A stretch of 64,000 nucleotides of DNA from Grifola frondosa (lineage: Eukaryota; Basidiomycota; Agaricomycetes; Polyporales; Grifolaceae): contig LUGG01000018.1 of NCBI GenBank assembly GCA_001683735.1, forward strand, positions 1-64,000, written 5' to 3'. Numbering within the stretch: position 1 is the stretch's first letter; each line of letters opens with the position of its first letter. The notes under the pieces were generated by a model. That model did no database searches and was not told the origin of the DNA. It worked only from the letters and a program-made list of their open reading frames with translations. Positions 19,463 through 31,615 of the stretch are shown in pieces. A program made the position numbers and the translations under genes.

Positions 19463-22133
19463 TTAAAGGGACGGGTCGAATGGTAAGAAAGCAGCCTTGA
19501 ACGCCTGCGCATCCGCCGTGTCTTCCTCATCCGACTGTAAACATGCCTTCCAGTCAAATCGGCCCTCCATCCCCAACAGAGATACCAGCACTTGTCTTCT
19601 CGCCACGATCAGTGTCTGTCTATTCAAATATTGGTACAACGCACCTGCCGAACTGGACGCTGAAAGGCACCGAATCTCTCATAAGGTGCACCATTTTCCG
19701 ACCGTCAGGCAGGTCGACGCGGAAGTAACTACCTCTCCCGCCACTGCATGCCTCCAGGGCACTCTCAGGGTCCTCCTCAAATTCAATTCCTTGCGAACGG
19801 CCTTCTCTGAGGAATGCATTTTCGACAAGATCTCGAAGCTTTAGCGGGATCGGCACAACCTGGACATGCGCGTGTCCGCCCTTAGCGCTCAGCCGTCCAA
19901 CTTCAAAAGACACGGCTGCTGCGTCGTGCTTCGCATACATAGCGCGCAAAGCAGATTTGTACCTGAGACGAGACAGTATCAAAAGGAGCTTCTAGGGTGA
20001 GACAACGGCGTATTCCCATCTACCTGTCGGTTTCTTCCACTATTGGGCCAGAGAGGTCAGGGGGGATTGACGAATATGTGGGGTAATGCGTGATAGGGAC
20101 TATCAGAACATGCCCCCGCCTGGAACAGAAGGCGCGTCCGGGTGCTCCCCTGCCGTGTGTGTCGGGATTATTTGTCCCTTCGGCAGAGTCACGTAGCATT
20201 CTGTTCCAATCGACACTATCAAATGTTTCCTGAAATAAAAAGAAGATAAGAACACATCCCGAATGAGAACAAAACGGTGTGAATCATACGCAAGGTTGGG
20301 ATTTGAGAGACAGAACCAGCATTCGTCCGCTGGGGGTTCACATGAGTAGGTTTCTACCTTATCGTGAAAAATCACACTTACGCCCAATCTCCTTTGGAGG
20401 TCCACGTGGGCCTCGATTCCCGTGTCTTCCGCTGCTACTCTGACTCGCGATGGGGCAATCCTGGATATAATGCAATTCGCTCCCACATGCCCGACAAACA
20501 TACCCCTCACGAGGTTTGCGGCCTCCAGTGTCACCGACAGCATTCTTAACGGGACAGTCGCGCACAAAATGCCCGGACTGAGGAGACAATCAGAACGTTA
20601 TGAGGAACGAATCAATCATATAATAACGTACTTCATTGCATATTTTACAGATATAGCCCTCTTTAGGCTTCTCCCGGTCGGGACAATCGACGATGAAGTG
20701 CTAGAACGAATAAGTAAGTGATCAATGAGTTAGAAGCATGCTAATCCACCATACCTCAGGCGATTCACAAATCTTGCACTTGTACCCCGCAGGCGGTTTT
20801 CCTGGTGGACCATCTGCATTGTTCGGATCAGCGCTCTCTCAATAGCAAGGAGTCAACAATTACTGACCTGTGCGACTTCGCTTTGGTTGTTGGATGTCTC
20901 CCCACCTGTAATCCTGCCCTGCATCAGACTCCAAAGGACGTTTGGGTGCTCGCTGCATTTCTGTGAACGGGTTTTTCGTGGAATTCGCAGGCCGTGGTGG
21001 AGGAGCTGTCGTCTCCGTGTTTGGAGATATCGAAAATGCATAGAACCACTAAACAGGCTTCAGATTAAATCAGCGAGAGTGTCTTCCCTGACTCACCCGC
21101 TGCTTCTTGCCTGCGGTGGGCTCGCCGCCAAATGCCCCAAGGCTAACAAATCTCGTAATGCGCCCGTTGGCTTCATCCCAAACGAATGGTTCTCGTTCCC
21201 AGAACACTGGAGGTTGCCCTCCGCCAGCGGCAAAGTGGTAACGCGGTCTCGTGCGGCGTACGATCTCAGCCACAGGGTCCACTCCAATGTATGCCAGTTC
21301 TGGTGAAGGGAGGGGGGCGGATGATAATTGAGTAATTGAAGAGGGCCAAGCATTGCTGATGAGTATGTCAATGTCCTGGGAGTCCGTTACAGTAGTCTTG
21401 ATGGAAGCCAAGGACGTGTAATTTTGCTCTTTCGGTTTCGATTTCGTCATTGTATTCGCAAGAAGTTTTTCAACAGTTTGTGAAGTGAAATAAGGCGACG
21501 TGAATCCCTGGAAGGAGCATGCTTAACAGACTAGGGGCTGATGATGCGTCAGACTTACATGGGCTGACTCCGCTGAAGCGTATAGATTGGAGTCATAGAT
21601 ACCTCCCAAGCAAGCAATTCGAAGTCCATGTGCTGTCGTCATGACTCCCGACTTGTCTGAAAGCGCGAACGTCACGACTACAAGCCTCAAAATAAATATG
21701 TGAGGCTCACGTAAGAGAAAGACATTCTTGCTGAGAGCACCTCCTGTTTTTGCAAATTTCTCAATCACAGGAGCAGGCAGCGAGTGCTCCCCTTGCATGA
21801 CATAACATTCCACGGGAGCTACAAGAAGATTATTGAGCGAAGTTGGACATACACCGACATGATATGTATGACCTTCTAGCCTTCCATCCAACAATTGCAC
21901 GACCTCGTCATCATTCCCAACCACCTCTGACTCATCCTTCGGGGGTCCGAAAAAATCTCCTGTGCAGAGGACAAGGTCAAACTTGCCGTGCTTCGCGTCG
22001 ATAGCCTTGATCTTAACAAATAGTTCGCGGATTGAACCGACAGCTGATCCAACGGTGAGTCTGGATAGTGTACATCAGTAAGAGCACGCGCATTTATCTG
22101 TAAAGAGACCCACATCTTCACTGTAGACGACAT
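19463..22133 (-). CDS. CWF19-like protein 1 / Drn1, with three CCHC zinc knuckles
   Basis: This is a many-exon gene for a CwfJ-family splicing-associated protein related to the lariat debranching factor Drn1. The N-terminal part is metallophosphatase-like: VGSAVGSIRELFVKIKAID, FDLVLCTGDFFG, TTAHGLRIACLGGIYD. The middle has three zinc knuckles: CKICESPEHFIVDC, CKICNEPGHFVRDC and CRACGSELHYIQDC. Then come CWFCLSNPNLAKHLIVSIG, GHVLIVPITHYP and GGHAHVQVVPIPL (CwfJ_C_1, HIT-like), and an end with GRGSYFRVDLPDG (CwfJ_C_2). The start at 22133 is ATG TCG TCT ACA GTG AAG, joined through a GTGGGT donor to ILTVGSAVG. The stop is TAA at 19463-19465. The knuckles between the two halves are a notable architecture. 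No frame break was noticed. Confidence 0.9.
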
Positions 22134-22149
22134 CGAATGAATGCTTGAG

Positions 22150-22600
22150 TGATTTCTGGTCGTCAGCGTTCCCGACCGATCAGCACGGTTGTGGCGTGGG
22201 AGAATTAGATTCGCGCCTCCTGGACTGAAGCCAACCAGCCATGTGCCACTGGATGCTTTAACTTTCTCTGCTTTCTCTTTGTTTTTAGAATTCTTGACAC
22301 GCCGAGATACCCGCCGCCGCCGCTCGTCTTCTGGTGGTATCAAGAAGTGACTTTCGTCATTCCAACGCGACTGGGAAATTAATCTGTGGGCACTTTCGCG
22401 GGAGCCTTGGCTGGACTCTGGAGGCTGTTGCTGGAAATTCTCGCTTCCTCTCTTGACAAATGGCTGTCGTAAGGAACAGACACGGTGATACCTTAAAGAT
22501 GTTTTCCTCTTGTATTCGTTGTGGTTGGCGATCTGGTCCACCATCAGCCGTGCCAACTTACGGCAACCGCTCAAGTCACGGCGCAGCACTGATGCTTGTA
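22150..22600 (-). CDS. hypothetical protein fragment, unrecognised
   Basis: A stop-free minus-strand stretch reads VLRRDLSGCRKLARLMVDQI, NEYKRKTSLRYHRVCSLRQP and a basic segment ERRRRVSRRVKNSKNKEKAE, then WLVGFSPGG before running into the 5' end of the CWF19L1 gene. The composition is protein-like but no family is recognised. I could not find a convincing start or stop outside the neighbouring gene. It may be an independent small gene or just long 5' leader sequence. Low confidence. Confidence 0.25.
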
Positions 22601-22609
22601 AATCTGAAT

Positions 22610-23954
22610 TTCATGTTCGCGTACCTCGTCGCCTTTTCTGCGTTCCTTGTGAGGCTTACTTGTTCTCGTATGTACGCCTCTGGAGAGTGCGCGGTCTCGT
22701 CACTATTAATAGGTACTCATCTCTAGGTGAATCATTCAATCTTATGTCGCATAAAATCAGTATATTCATAGCTCAAACCATCCCCCAAATTGTCTTCCAG
22801 TACCCATGAGCTGATGGTACTATATGGAGTCGGGAATGATCTCCGTTCCGTTGAGGCACATCACAGTAAGCTTCGGCTAATCTAGTTCGTCAGACCTGCT
22901 CGGATCATGTTTGTCTCTTCTTGTCTCCGCACGAACCGCTCGGTTGAGACTCAATGAATAATTTACAGAACGCTGCCGCCGGCTTGCCAATCTTGACTGC
23001 ATTATAATGAAAACGTTTCCAAAGCTGTCGGCGAGCCTGCTTGCATCCGGTTGCATGCCGCGTTCTGTGTCCCGGCTCAACTCTGAATACTTATCACAAG
23101 AATAGATCATCGAACCCGTGCGTGCAATTTCCAAAACTGTGCTATCATTGATATCAGTATTCAGATCGAAACTCGAAGCAAGCCTTCAGTCTGCTTCTAT
23201 CAATACCTCCCATGAGAACAGCAATATTTACGGCGAGACTCAATTGAGAATTTGGTCTCGAAGGCGTGGATGACCGTTCGTGGGCATGACATGTGGAAGC
23301 TGCCACAGCATTTATCGATCATCATGCGGTTGCACGCTGGAGGGTTAGAATGTACGTCAGCACTGCTCCTTTAAAATATCAGTAGGAGACATAACCAGCT
23401 ATCTATTACGGAAATATTATTTTTAAGGCTTAGTTTCAAACATATAAAATGCCGAGCAAATTAAGCATTCTCCCGAGATATTGGGAATCTAGACAACAAA
23501 AGAAGATATACCGCGGCACCGTCGTCGTGTGTTTCTCCGATGGGATGGCAGGCACATCGAAGACGAGGAAACCCCTGCGGCCGTTCAGAGATTTCCTTGT
23601 GGAGAACAAGGCGCATTCCGGAAAAGGCAGGTGAGGTAGTTGCTGGCGCTGTTGATGCCACGTGGAGGGACAAGCCGGCATATGTCCATTGAACGCCGCA
23701 TCTGCAACCATTGTTCCTCATACAGTCTCTATGCTCAAAGATGTCACGGCAGGTACTGCCCTCTGTTCCTTACCATCATCTTCCCCCCCTGACCGCACTT
23801 CTAGAGTTTGCATCGGCGTGGCTCGCAGGAACGAGCATCACCCTCGATTTCCCTACATAAGCTTCGCGTTTTTCATCTCGTCCCACAGGCAGCGTCGGCC
23901 CTCGTAGACTCAGACTCAGCAACGTCATATTTTATTGCTTAGTTATTGGTTAGC
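22610..23954. other. intergenic region, no gene seen
   Basis: Short open frames exist on both strands, but none has motifs, codon texture or splice signals that I trust. It separates the minus-strand CWF19L1 block from the plus-strand carboxylesterase and presumably contains the esterase promoter. Confidence 0.4.
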
Positions 23955-25919
23955 ATGGTTGCTTTTACATCTCTGGTCTCTTCTTTGCTGCTTGTCTCCT
24001 GGACATGGGCTTTCCCCATCGAGCTCCCACCAAAATTCCCGCCCCTCCAGTTCCCCCAACAGTTCCTAAGGGGCTGCTGTGTAGTATGCCCTATTGGATT
24101 CTGAAGGGACTTTGCCCTCGTCAAGGATCATCTACATTGACGGTTGACACGCCCCTCGGTACTGCGCATGGTACATCTGACGGGTCGGATGCTGTTCGAT
24201 TCGCTGTCAAGTACGGATCCGCGAATCGCTGGCAGCCTTCTGCGGTCGTCTCAACTTGGCAATTGCCGTGAGCTATATCCTTCACTCTACCTACTTTTGA
24301 CCCAATTCCTCCATCCACCTTCATACAGAAACGGCGCATCAAATGCTACTGCTCTCCCATTGGCATGCCCCCAGCTGAATGCTGATGATTCCACATTTTC
24401 GGAGGACTGTCTATCCATGCTTCTCTACGTCCCTGATTCTATCTCTACTGATAGCGATGCGCCTACTTTGATGTGGTACGCAGTCTCAGTTTCTCATAAC
24501 ACGATACGTGTTTAAGATTTCTTCTTCAGGATTCACGGTGGCTCCTTTACCAGTGGCTCAGCAACAGGACCTGGTCTCGACGGTTCCGCACTAGCGGCTG
24601 CTACAAACTCTATCGTTGCGGTAGTGCAGTATCGCTTGGGAGCAGTGAGTGGATTATTTGGTTGCTTACTCTGGGATCATTCTGATGCAGTCTCAGCTGG
24701 GTTTCATGGCACCCAGCGGTGCTACCAATCTCGCTGTGAAGGACATTATAACTGCGCTCCAGTTTCTGCAGACCGTGGTTCCCAGTTTCGGTGGAGCTCC
24801 CTCCAAGATCACACTTGCTGGCCAGAGCGCTGGTGCTAATATGATTCGAGCGATGCTTGCTATCCCATCTGCATCCTCGTTATTCCAATCTGCTATCTTG
24901 CAGTCTGATCCAATGGTGAGTTTCATACTCTTTGAGCCTTGGATGACCATCACTGACACCACTACAGGATTACGGCTTCCTGAACACCACCTCCCAGCAG
25001 ACGCTGCAAACCTTCTTCAACGAACAAATCGGCTGTGCCGCCACCGATACCGCATGTCTGAACGCACTATCCATCGATGACATTCTGTACGCTCAAATGT
25101 ATCTCTCGGGTAATGCCTCCGCCCTCGATGCTGCCGCAGGGTCATCCGAGCCCATCCGGCCCGTGCGCGACAACTCCCTCATCACAACACACTGGACTCG
25201 ACATCGCCCTTCCCCGCTGTCTCTAAGCCAGTGCTGCTTTCCAACGTCCGCCAAGGGCTGCGCTCACCATCTATGGCTTATTCACTGATTCCGTGGATAG
25301 TTCACTTTATGAGGAAGCTGTGGAAGCTACATTCGGCTCTCCGCGCACAGAACGGATCCTTGAGACTGCCCTCTATGCCGTGCCATCTAGTCAGGATGGG
25401 GCTGAGACCGACATGCGACCCAGCTACAAGTTCTCGGAACAGACCAGGTCTGGCGCTGCGCGACATGGACGTTCGCCCGGAACTGGGTTGCGAACGGGGG
25501 TACGGCTTTTTGGGGGTATACGTTGTCGGTGCGAGCTACCCCACTAACGACGTGGTGCCGTTCTGCACGGAAGAGGGTGTGGTCTGCCACCAGGATGATA
25601 TTGAGATCGTGGTACGTCTCCGCACGATGTGGTGTATCGAAGAATGTGTGGCTGAATAATGTGTTATGTCTAGTTTGGGACAGTGCAAAACCCCAATGCG
25701 GCACAGTCCGCCTTGGTAGAAGAGATGCAAGCTCGCTATAACGCGTTCCTGCACACCGGTGACCCCAATACCGGCTTGTATACTACATGGAAGCCTGCCA
25801 CCACCGACCTGGTGCACACCCTGAATCTCGGTGGGACGGGCGAGGCTATTGTGGGCGCGTGTAATACGAGCTACTGGGGAGACTTCGTGCAGTACGACTA
25901 TCAGGTCTTCAACATTTAG
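23955..25919 (+). CDS. secreted type-B carboxylesterase, several frame breaks
   Basis: The start MVAFTSLVSSLLLVSWTWA is a clear signal peptide. Then follow TVDTPLGTAHG, MWIHGGSFTSGSATGPG (oxyanion hole), the nucleophile elbow ITLAGQSAGANMIRAML, and near the end EGVVCHQDDIEIVFGTVQNP with the family histidine region. The stop is TAG at 25917-25919. Canonical introns interrupt it (for example after CAGTCTGATCCAATG). The reading frame must change at about 24110, 25187, 25257, 25415 and 25508, and the four later changes are each consistent with one missing base. It is therefore either a young pseudogene or a good gene with sequence errors; equal breaks in other conserved genes favour error. The likely role is extracellular ester hydrolysis; the substrate is unknown. 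Confidence 0.82.
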
Positions 25920-26302
25920 TCGTGGCGATGAACATGATGGCAGTGAATTTTCGGTAAAGCTTTCATGACAGAATCTTTATGATGTCTTCTAGTGTACAGC
26001 AACGGTTAATGTCTTGTTTTGGAATGTTTTTGCAGATTTCATTCGCAGACTTCCACTTCTTGCTCATCTTGTATCGATACGACGGTCGTTTCTACGTCGC
26101 ATGATATGTAGCCTTTATACGATTTACGTGTTTCTATTATCCTGAATGAATAATGTATTTTGCTCTATACATTGTTATTCCATTACTTTCTGAAAGATAA
26201 CAATACTACTTGAATGCTTTGGATTTGTATTCAAGAATGGGTGTCTAAATTGCTCCTACGAGGACGACCTCCGTGACACTGAAGTATGAAGTCCCTCGAA
26301 GT
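25920..26302. other. intergenic between convergent genes
   Basis: This AT-rich 3' flank is shared by the carboxylesterase (plus) and the Nudix gene (minus). I see nothing in it beyond possible polyadenylation-type AT runs. Confidence 0.5.
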
Positions 26303-27402
26303 TTAGAGTTTAGGACCTGCGGCGGCGGGGAAGAGATGACCCTCAATCTCCGTAAAAACGTCGAAATTCCGTTGAATGGTCAGCTCTTTAACGACCTAGA
26401 TGCATACCACGAATAACAGTTGTCATATGAGTTATAAAGCATGTAAGAACAACTCACGCCTCCTCTACCGAACCTCGCAAGGCACCGGTGCAAACGCCCC
26501 TTGGTGCCGCCACGGGTCTCGTCCCCCTCGTAGGTGAGTATCGTGCGGCCCTCGGGGTCCACCTCGGGAAGAGCGCGGGGATTGATGACCATGCGGCCGA
26601 ACAGCCCCTCGGAGAGGCTCCGCACGGTCTCACGTGATCCTCTGTGTTTCTGCTTCCCACCAGGATTTCTGCCAACGTGGCCAGGAGGTAGAACTGCGGA
26701 GGCATCAACGCGATTTGGAATGCACGGCACTGTTCGAGTGCCGCAGAAGGGTGGATGAAGCGCGCAGCAATAACCTCTTGTCCGCCATCCGGAGTCGGAA
26801 GACGTTCCTGTTTGCCTCCAGATGAGAACCCCGTCGAGGGCACTGTTCAAGAAGGCGACGTAAAATTGGGTATGGAAACGCCTAGGTCATGACGATGGTG
26901 ACGACAAGTTCTTGTTCCAATATTAGCGGATGATAACGTACCTAGGAACGGTGACAGGGGTAATCCATTGGGTGAAAGGTAAGAGAGAGCCCACATCGGC
27001 CTCCATGTGGAACCGAGACAGGAAGTCTTGGAATAGTTGTTTCTGTGCATGAATAGATTCTCGTGCCTCATCTAATTGCGCATCACTCGGCGTTGCATTC
27101 GAACCAGTGGAGGATGCGAGCAGAAGACCAGTCTCCTCGAAGACTTCTCTGATTGCAGTTATCTGGAGCGAGTTGTCCTGGGTAGAATCATAGTTTCCGC
27201 CGGGAAATACCTGCATTGTCATACAATTTCAGCGAGCGAAAGTTATATGAGTTTCTGTACATATACACACATGTGCGCCTGCGAAGGACTGTGACTTCGG
27301 GTTGCGCTGAACCAGCAGGACCTCGTTTTGTGCGTTCACAATCACTACGCTGGCCGAAGGCCGCGGAGGACTCGCGGCACCTTTCCTTGCTCCCGAAGCC
27401 AT
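26303..27402 (-). CDS. Nudix hydrolase (NUDT19-like), two frame breaks
   Basis: The Nudix box is seen across an intron: AGAHVFPGGNYDST, then ITAIREVFEETGLLLASS, which fits G-x5-E-x7-R-E-x2-E-E-x-G. Upstream is RPSASVVIVNAQNEVLLVQR. Downstream are FTQWITPVTVPRRFHTQFYV, PTPDGGQEVIAARFIHPSAA and MPPQFYLLATLAEI, typical of the fungal NUDT19-like group that cleaves CoA-type or other nucleoside diphosphates. The end is QRNFDVFTEIEGHLFP with TAA at 26303-26305. The frame shifts at about 26840 and again at about 26633. I choose the ATG at 27402 (MASGARKG); an upstream in-frame extension is possible. The family is sure; the substrate is not. Confidence 0.82.
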
Positions 27403-27557
27403 ATGCTGCACGGCCGCGTTGATTGGTGATGTGCGGTCAACCGGATCCTGCAATTCGTTCTATGAACGGAACGAGGAGTGATGCGGGCGAAATGAATCGC
27501 CAACGATCCTTTGGGTGCGAGAACTTGAAGAAAGGACATGTGCATGTGACAACCGGC

Positions 27558-27920
27558 ACTCGATCAGGCCCCGGGAAACTACACCAGACGTTTATCCGGA
27601 ATTAGCATTTTTGAGGGCCGAAAAATGGCCAAATTCTTGTCCGACTTAGCATTTTTGACCTTTCAAATCGAGCCAAATTTCGGGATTTCTTGTCCGGATT
27701 TAGCATTTTTGAGGCCTGCCGGCCGGTCAACTTCCGTATGACGGCTGAAAAAACTTAGAGGTGTTCGCAAACCGTGACATATCTGTGATACAACGTGACC
27801 TGTGACAATATTCTTGTCCGACTTAGCATTTTTGTGGCCCAAAACTTTGCATTTTTGAGGTCATTTTTGGACATTTCGGCGGATAAACGTCTGGTGTAGT
27901 TTCCCGGGCCTACTCGATCA
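27558..27920. mobile_element. 345-bp Mutator-like MITE with 9-bp target-site duplication
   Basis: The element spans about 27567-27911. The ends are long inverted repeats, CCGGGAAACTACACCAGACG on the left and its complement on the right, matching over about 30 bp. The 9-bp word ACTCGATCA flanks both sides (27558-27566 and 27912-27920), which is the duplication length of Mutator-type (MULE) transposition. The inside has no gene but holds five spaced copies of a TAGCATTTTTGA-like word, most preceded by CTTGTCCG. It sits upstream of the Nudix gene. The near-perfect ends and duplication indicate a recent insertion. Confidence 0.88.
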
Positions 27921-28141
27921 CAATATTGATGGATGGAGTACCGGTGAGCCACATGAGCATGGCGGGCCTCTTACCTAGTGCGTTCGGATTTAGAGTGAAC
28001 GTCGACTGAATCCATATCTAATGCTTAAAATCCCGACCACTCTAGCTCGTGCTATAGCTGCAGTACCTCGTATATACTACATATTATCCCCAATCAAGGA
28101 AGGTATACATGAATGTGCAGAGTCCGACCACCATGACTGAA

Positions 28142-29979
28142 TCAGAGCATTGAATCTGGGGCAACAGTCCGGAGAAGTTGCTGCATTGCTTGACTAGCAC
28201 GTATCTCAATGTGGTAATGATCTTGCAACATCCTTCCAGTACTGAAACCAGCATGAGAGCCGGTACAGTTACGGGCTAAGCGAATTTCGCCCACCTTGTG
28301 GTTGACGTTGCAGAAGTCACCGTGCGTTCCTGCGATATGGACGAGATAACGCGCGAGTCTGTCTAATTCACGATCTCTCATTGCTTGTGGTGTGTGGGCA
28401 TCCTTGAAAGCAGCGATCTTAAGTCCCTGGCCGGGATTGAGCGCAAAGTTCCTGCCCTGTGACATCGGATAAGTATCGAAGGGACGAAGGATAAGATGTA
28501 ACGATGAAGTTTGGGACTTACAAGGTCATCGACATGAACAGTATTCTTCGCAGAACTGTGGTTCATCAAAGGGCATATGTCAATCAGGAGACCAGAAACG
28601 TCAACGGTACGCACAACTGCGGGAAATGGTCCCATATGATTTGGAGAGGCTTTACAGAATGTTTGAACTGCTTGCCTTCCCGTAATGAGAAAACAGTAAA
28701 CATGTTAGTCTTATCCAGCACTGTGTAGATATCAGTGATGCTCCGACAAAATGAAGTTGCAAAAGTAGGTCACCAAATGATATCTATTTGGTCGCTGTAT
28801 GAGCTAGTGCTACTGCCGTGTGGGTCGTAATCCACTCACCTCGTAGTTTCTACCACCACCAACTATACCCAGTTCAACCAGCTTTGCCTCAAGCCAGATC
28901 CAGCTGGTTTGTGACCTATCGAAGAATGATCTGTCATTACATCCCAGACAGGTATCGAATCAACCAAACCCACCATATGCAAATGTCGTAGTATGGATAT
29001 ATCGACTCTAGAAATTCGTGGAGTCGGGGTCTTGCACACTCGTGTGGTGGCAGCGCACCCGAAGTAAGAGGTTTGGTATCGAGGATCGCTGTAAACGTGC
29101 GAGGATCAATGGAGGTTGGTGCTTCAACGTAGATGCAACGCTCACTGTAATCTATATCTAGTACCAGGAGGCGTTTTCCCTCTCTGAGTGGGTGTATGAC
29201 GTTCACCTGCAGCTTCTTGGAGTACTCTCGGACTTTGCGTAAATTGCGCTGGTCGTTCATGTAAGCCCTTGCAGCAGCAGGATTCGCAGAGAAGTCCACG
29301 TCAAGGTCGTTGACCACGTCCGGAAGGAACTCGAGCTCTATTCGAGAAATGATGTTCAGGTCAGAGACACGTACAGAATGGCTCAACAGATGTGATATCA
29401 CTGACGAGAGGGATCCTTGAGCTCATGTCCTTGTGGAGTGCCTACAAGAGTGAACTTCTTCCCGTTGACAAGCTTGAGGTCACCGCTGTATACAAACATG
29501 TCAACTACTCCGGGTATGGGGAGAGGTAGGGTCACACATACATTCGCTCCTCATCAGGAGGAAGTTTACCCTTGACTAAACCGAGTATTTTCTGCCGTTC
29601 TGGTGGAACGTCAGTCAGACTTAGAAGGGTAGCTTTCAAGTCGTAAACTCTGCGTGCACACAGCAATCAGAAAACGCAGCACAATAAGCCAACATTACAC
29701 AATACTGAATTCTTACCTGTCCGACTCGGCAACATCCAACGTGAAGGGCTTCCCCGACCAAGTGAACTGCAAATGAATCCAGCGCTCCGATTCCAGCTCC
29801 ACCGCGTCTACCTACTCTCCTGTGAGCAAGTTTTAAACAGAGATGCACCATAACGATTATACCTGTGCTGTAATAATCGCGGCCGCTTCGCTCGGCTTGA
29901 CTTGAAGGTCTGTAGGGAGCTCCATAATCACAGTGTCGAGCTTGATGCGCTTCGGCGAGGGCGGGCTATCTTCGAGCAT
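28142..29979 (-). CDS. UBLCP1-like ubiquitin-like-domain phosphatase (HAD/FCP family)
   Basis: The N-terminus (MLEDSPPSPKRIKLDTVIME) is followed by a ubiquitin-like domain: WIHLQFTWSGKPFTLDVAES, then TDVPPERQKILGLVKGKLPP. Then comes the FCP/SCP-type phosphatase: GKRLLVLDIDYTILDTKPL with the D-x-D-x-T nucleophile motif formed across an intron, CARPRLHEFLESIYPYYDIC, VHVDDLGRNFALNPGQGLKI (the second acidic motif) and ELDRLARYLVHIA. Human UBLCP1 dephosphorylates and restrains nuclear 26S proteasomes. The start is at 29979 and the TGA at 28142-28144. Two ACGCGT sites lie 150-190 bp upstream of the start. No frame break was noticed. Confidence 0.88.
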
Positions 29980-30128
29980 CTCTTATGAACTCAGAAGCAG
30001 ACAGGGCCACTAGAGGGAGCCGAACGTGTAAAATGAACTCGAGGTTGATTATGTACTAATTATGCAGCTTCGATTTCAATGCGTCTGTTCAATGGTGTGA
30101 TCGCAGCGCGTGTGTGGCGCGTGACACT

Positions 30129-30167
30129 ACGCGTCTCCTACGTGCTACTTATATCGATGCTACGCGT
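30129..30167. promoter_or_regulatory. two ACGCGT boxes upstream of the UBLCP1-like gene
   Basis: ACGCGT is at 30129-30134 and 30162-30167, with further near-matches (GCGCGTG) around 30110-30120. The minus-strand gene starting at 29979 lies just below. These are possible MBF sites. They are also within 260 bp of the 3' end of the CSN8-like gene, which is on the same strand. Confidence 0.45.
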
Positions 30168-30389
30168 TTATCTGCGAGATCCACACTTTTAAAAGGCTTC
30201 AAACGCAGAAATGAAGCTAACGTAGATACATCTCATCACCCGCGCCTTCAGCACGGGGGAAAATCGAGTCGAGAATATCTGTAACACCATATCGTACACA
30301 GGACACACAGAAGGTACCCCGTCCGTGTCCACACGTAATAGATTACTCCTCCATTCTTGCCACGCTTTCTGCTACAAGATTGAATGAAG

Positions 30390-31443
30390 TCAAAGAGGAG
30401 GGTCCTGAACATCTGTTAGCATCGCCGCATTATAAGAGACTGGCCAGCGGTTCGCACCTGCTATCGTACCACTCAGGGACATCTTCGCTGTTTTAGCGGG
30501 AGTCAGAATCTGTGTGTTGGCATCGTATGCCCATCCATTTCTTGAAGCAGCTGTAGGACAATGCGTTGAGTATACGACGTGATGAGGACGTGACTGAAGA
30601 ACAGACCCGTCAGCACTTGCTCAGCTTGAAGGCCCAGATATACCTGCGCGATCGGCAGGGAGATCGAGGTATATGCTTTAGACAGCAACTCGAATGTCTT
30701 CTTACGGAACGCCTCTAGCGCAAGCATGTCAGCTGGCGTTGTGTATTTATGTTGCATCCACTTACCGACAAAGGTTGTGACTAGGCCCGCTAGAACTTGC
30801 GCAAGAGTGGTATCGGGGAACCCAGGCTGCTGCACCAGGTTGAACAGATCGTCAGCGCGAGAGTATACGCTCGCATACTTGCGCTCCCAAGTTGATGCAA
30901 GCAGATTAAAGAGCATTTGCGAGAGTGGCTGGGCAGCGATATTGTTAGGTAGCCTCGTCAAGGCGAATCGTGCTGATGAGCTGACGCGGTGGTGGCGTTC
31001 ACATGAGCGCGGGCCTCAAAACAGCAGGAGCGACGCACAGCTGGTCAAGAATGAGGTATGAGAGCACTAGAGGCGCAATAACAAATAGACGGCTGGAATG
31101 AGTGTCTTGGATACCCTGCGCCACCCGCTCGTGAGATCCAATGTGGCAGACCTCGCCCACGACGCAGACGTACAGTTAGGTCGCCACGTTCAGCAACTTG
31201 GATCAGCTCTTCAAAGTTTCCATTCACTGCCAGTTCTGCAAGCTTGGGGAAGAGCAATTCATATGATGTTTTCTTCCGCTCTTGGGCGGACGTGGGAGGG
31301 GCCTGAGGAGGAGCAGATTCTGATGGAGTGGGCGGTGTCTGCACCTCAGCAACGATCGGAGTAACTTGAGGTGGGACAGAAGTACGAGCAGCGTCTTCAA
31401 GTTCTGTCGCAGTCGTTGGAGGGGGAGTCGGAGGGCCTGCCAT
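30390..31443 (-). CDS. COP9 signalosome subunit 8-like (CSN8/PSD8/eIF3K, PCI) protein
   Basis: After a proline/threonine-rich start (MAGPPTPPPTTATELEDAAR) come helical repeats: ELLFPKLAELAVNGNFEELI, MLFNLLASTWERKYASVYSR, FELLSKAYTSISLPIAQVYL. The winged-helix end reads NGWAYDANTQILTPAKTAK, the PCI-type C-terminus of CSN8/PSMD8 proteins. The COP9 signalosome removes NEDD8 from cullins. The start at 31443 is the first in-frame ATG; the stop is TGA at 30390-30392 after DVQDPPL. It is divergent from NECAP, with only about 170 bp between the starts. CSN8 is favoured over Rpn12 by length and by the C-terminal text, but the three families are close. Confidence 0.75.
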
Positions 31444-31615
31444 TATATCTTCGTTGAATTGGTACAAGTCGTTCGCGAGAAACGGCGGTAGCGCTGGACG
31501 CGTCTGGAGATCGACCACGTGGCTTCACAGGTCACGGTCATCGCGGCCTGCATGATAATGCACAGTCCAGCGTAAGTTGTTCATCGCTTGTTTCTGAGTT
31601 CCCAGCTGCTTAACG

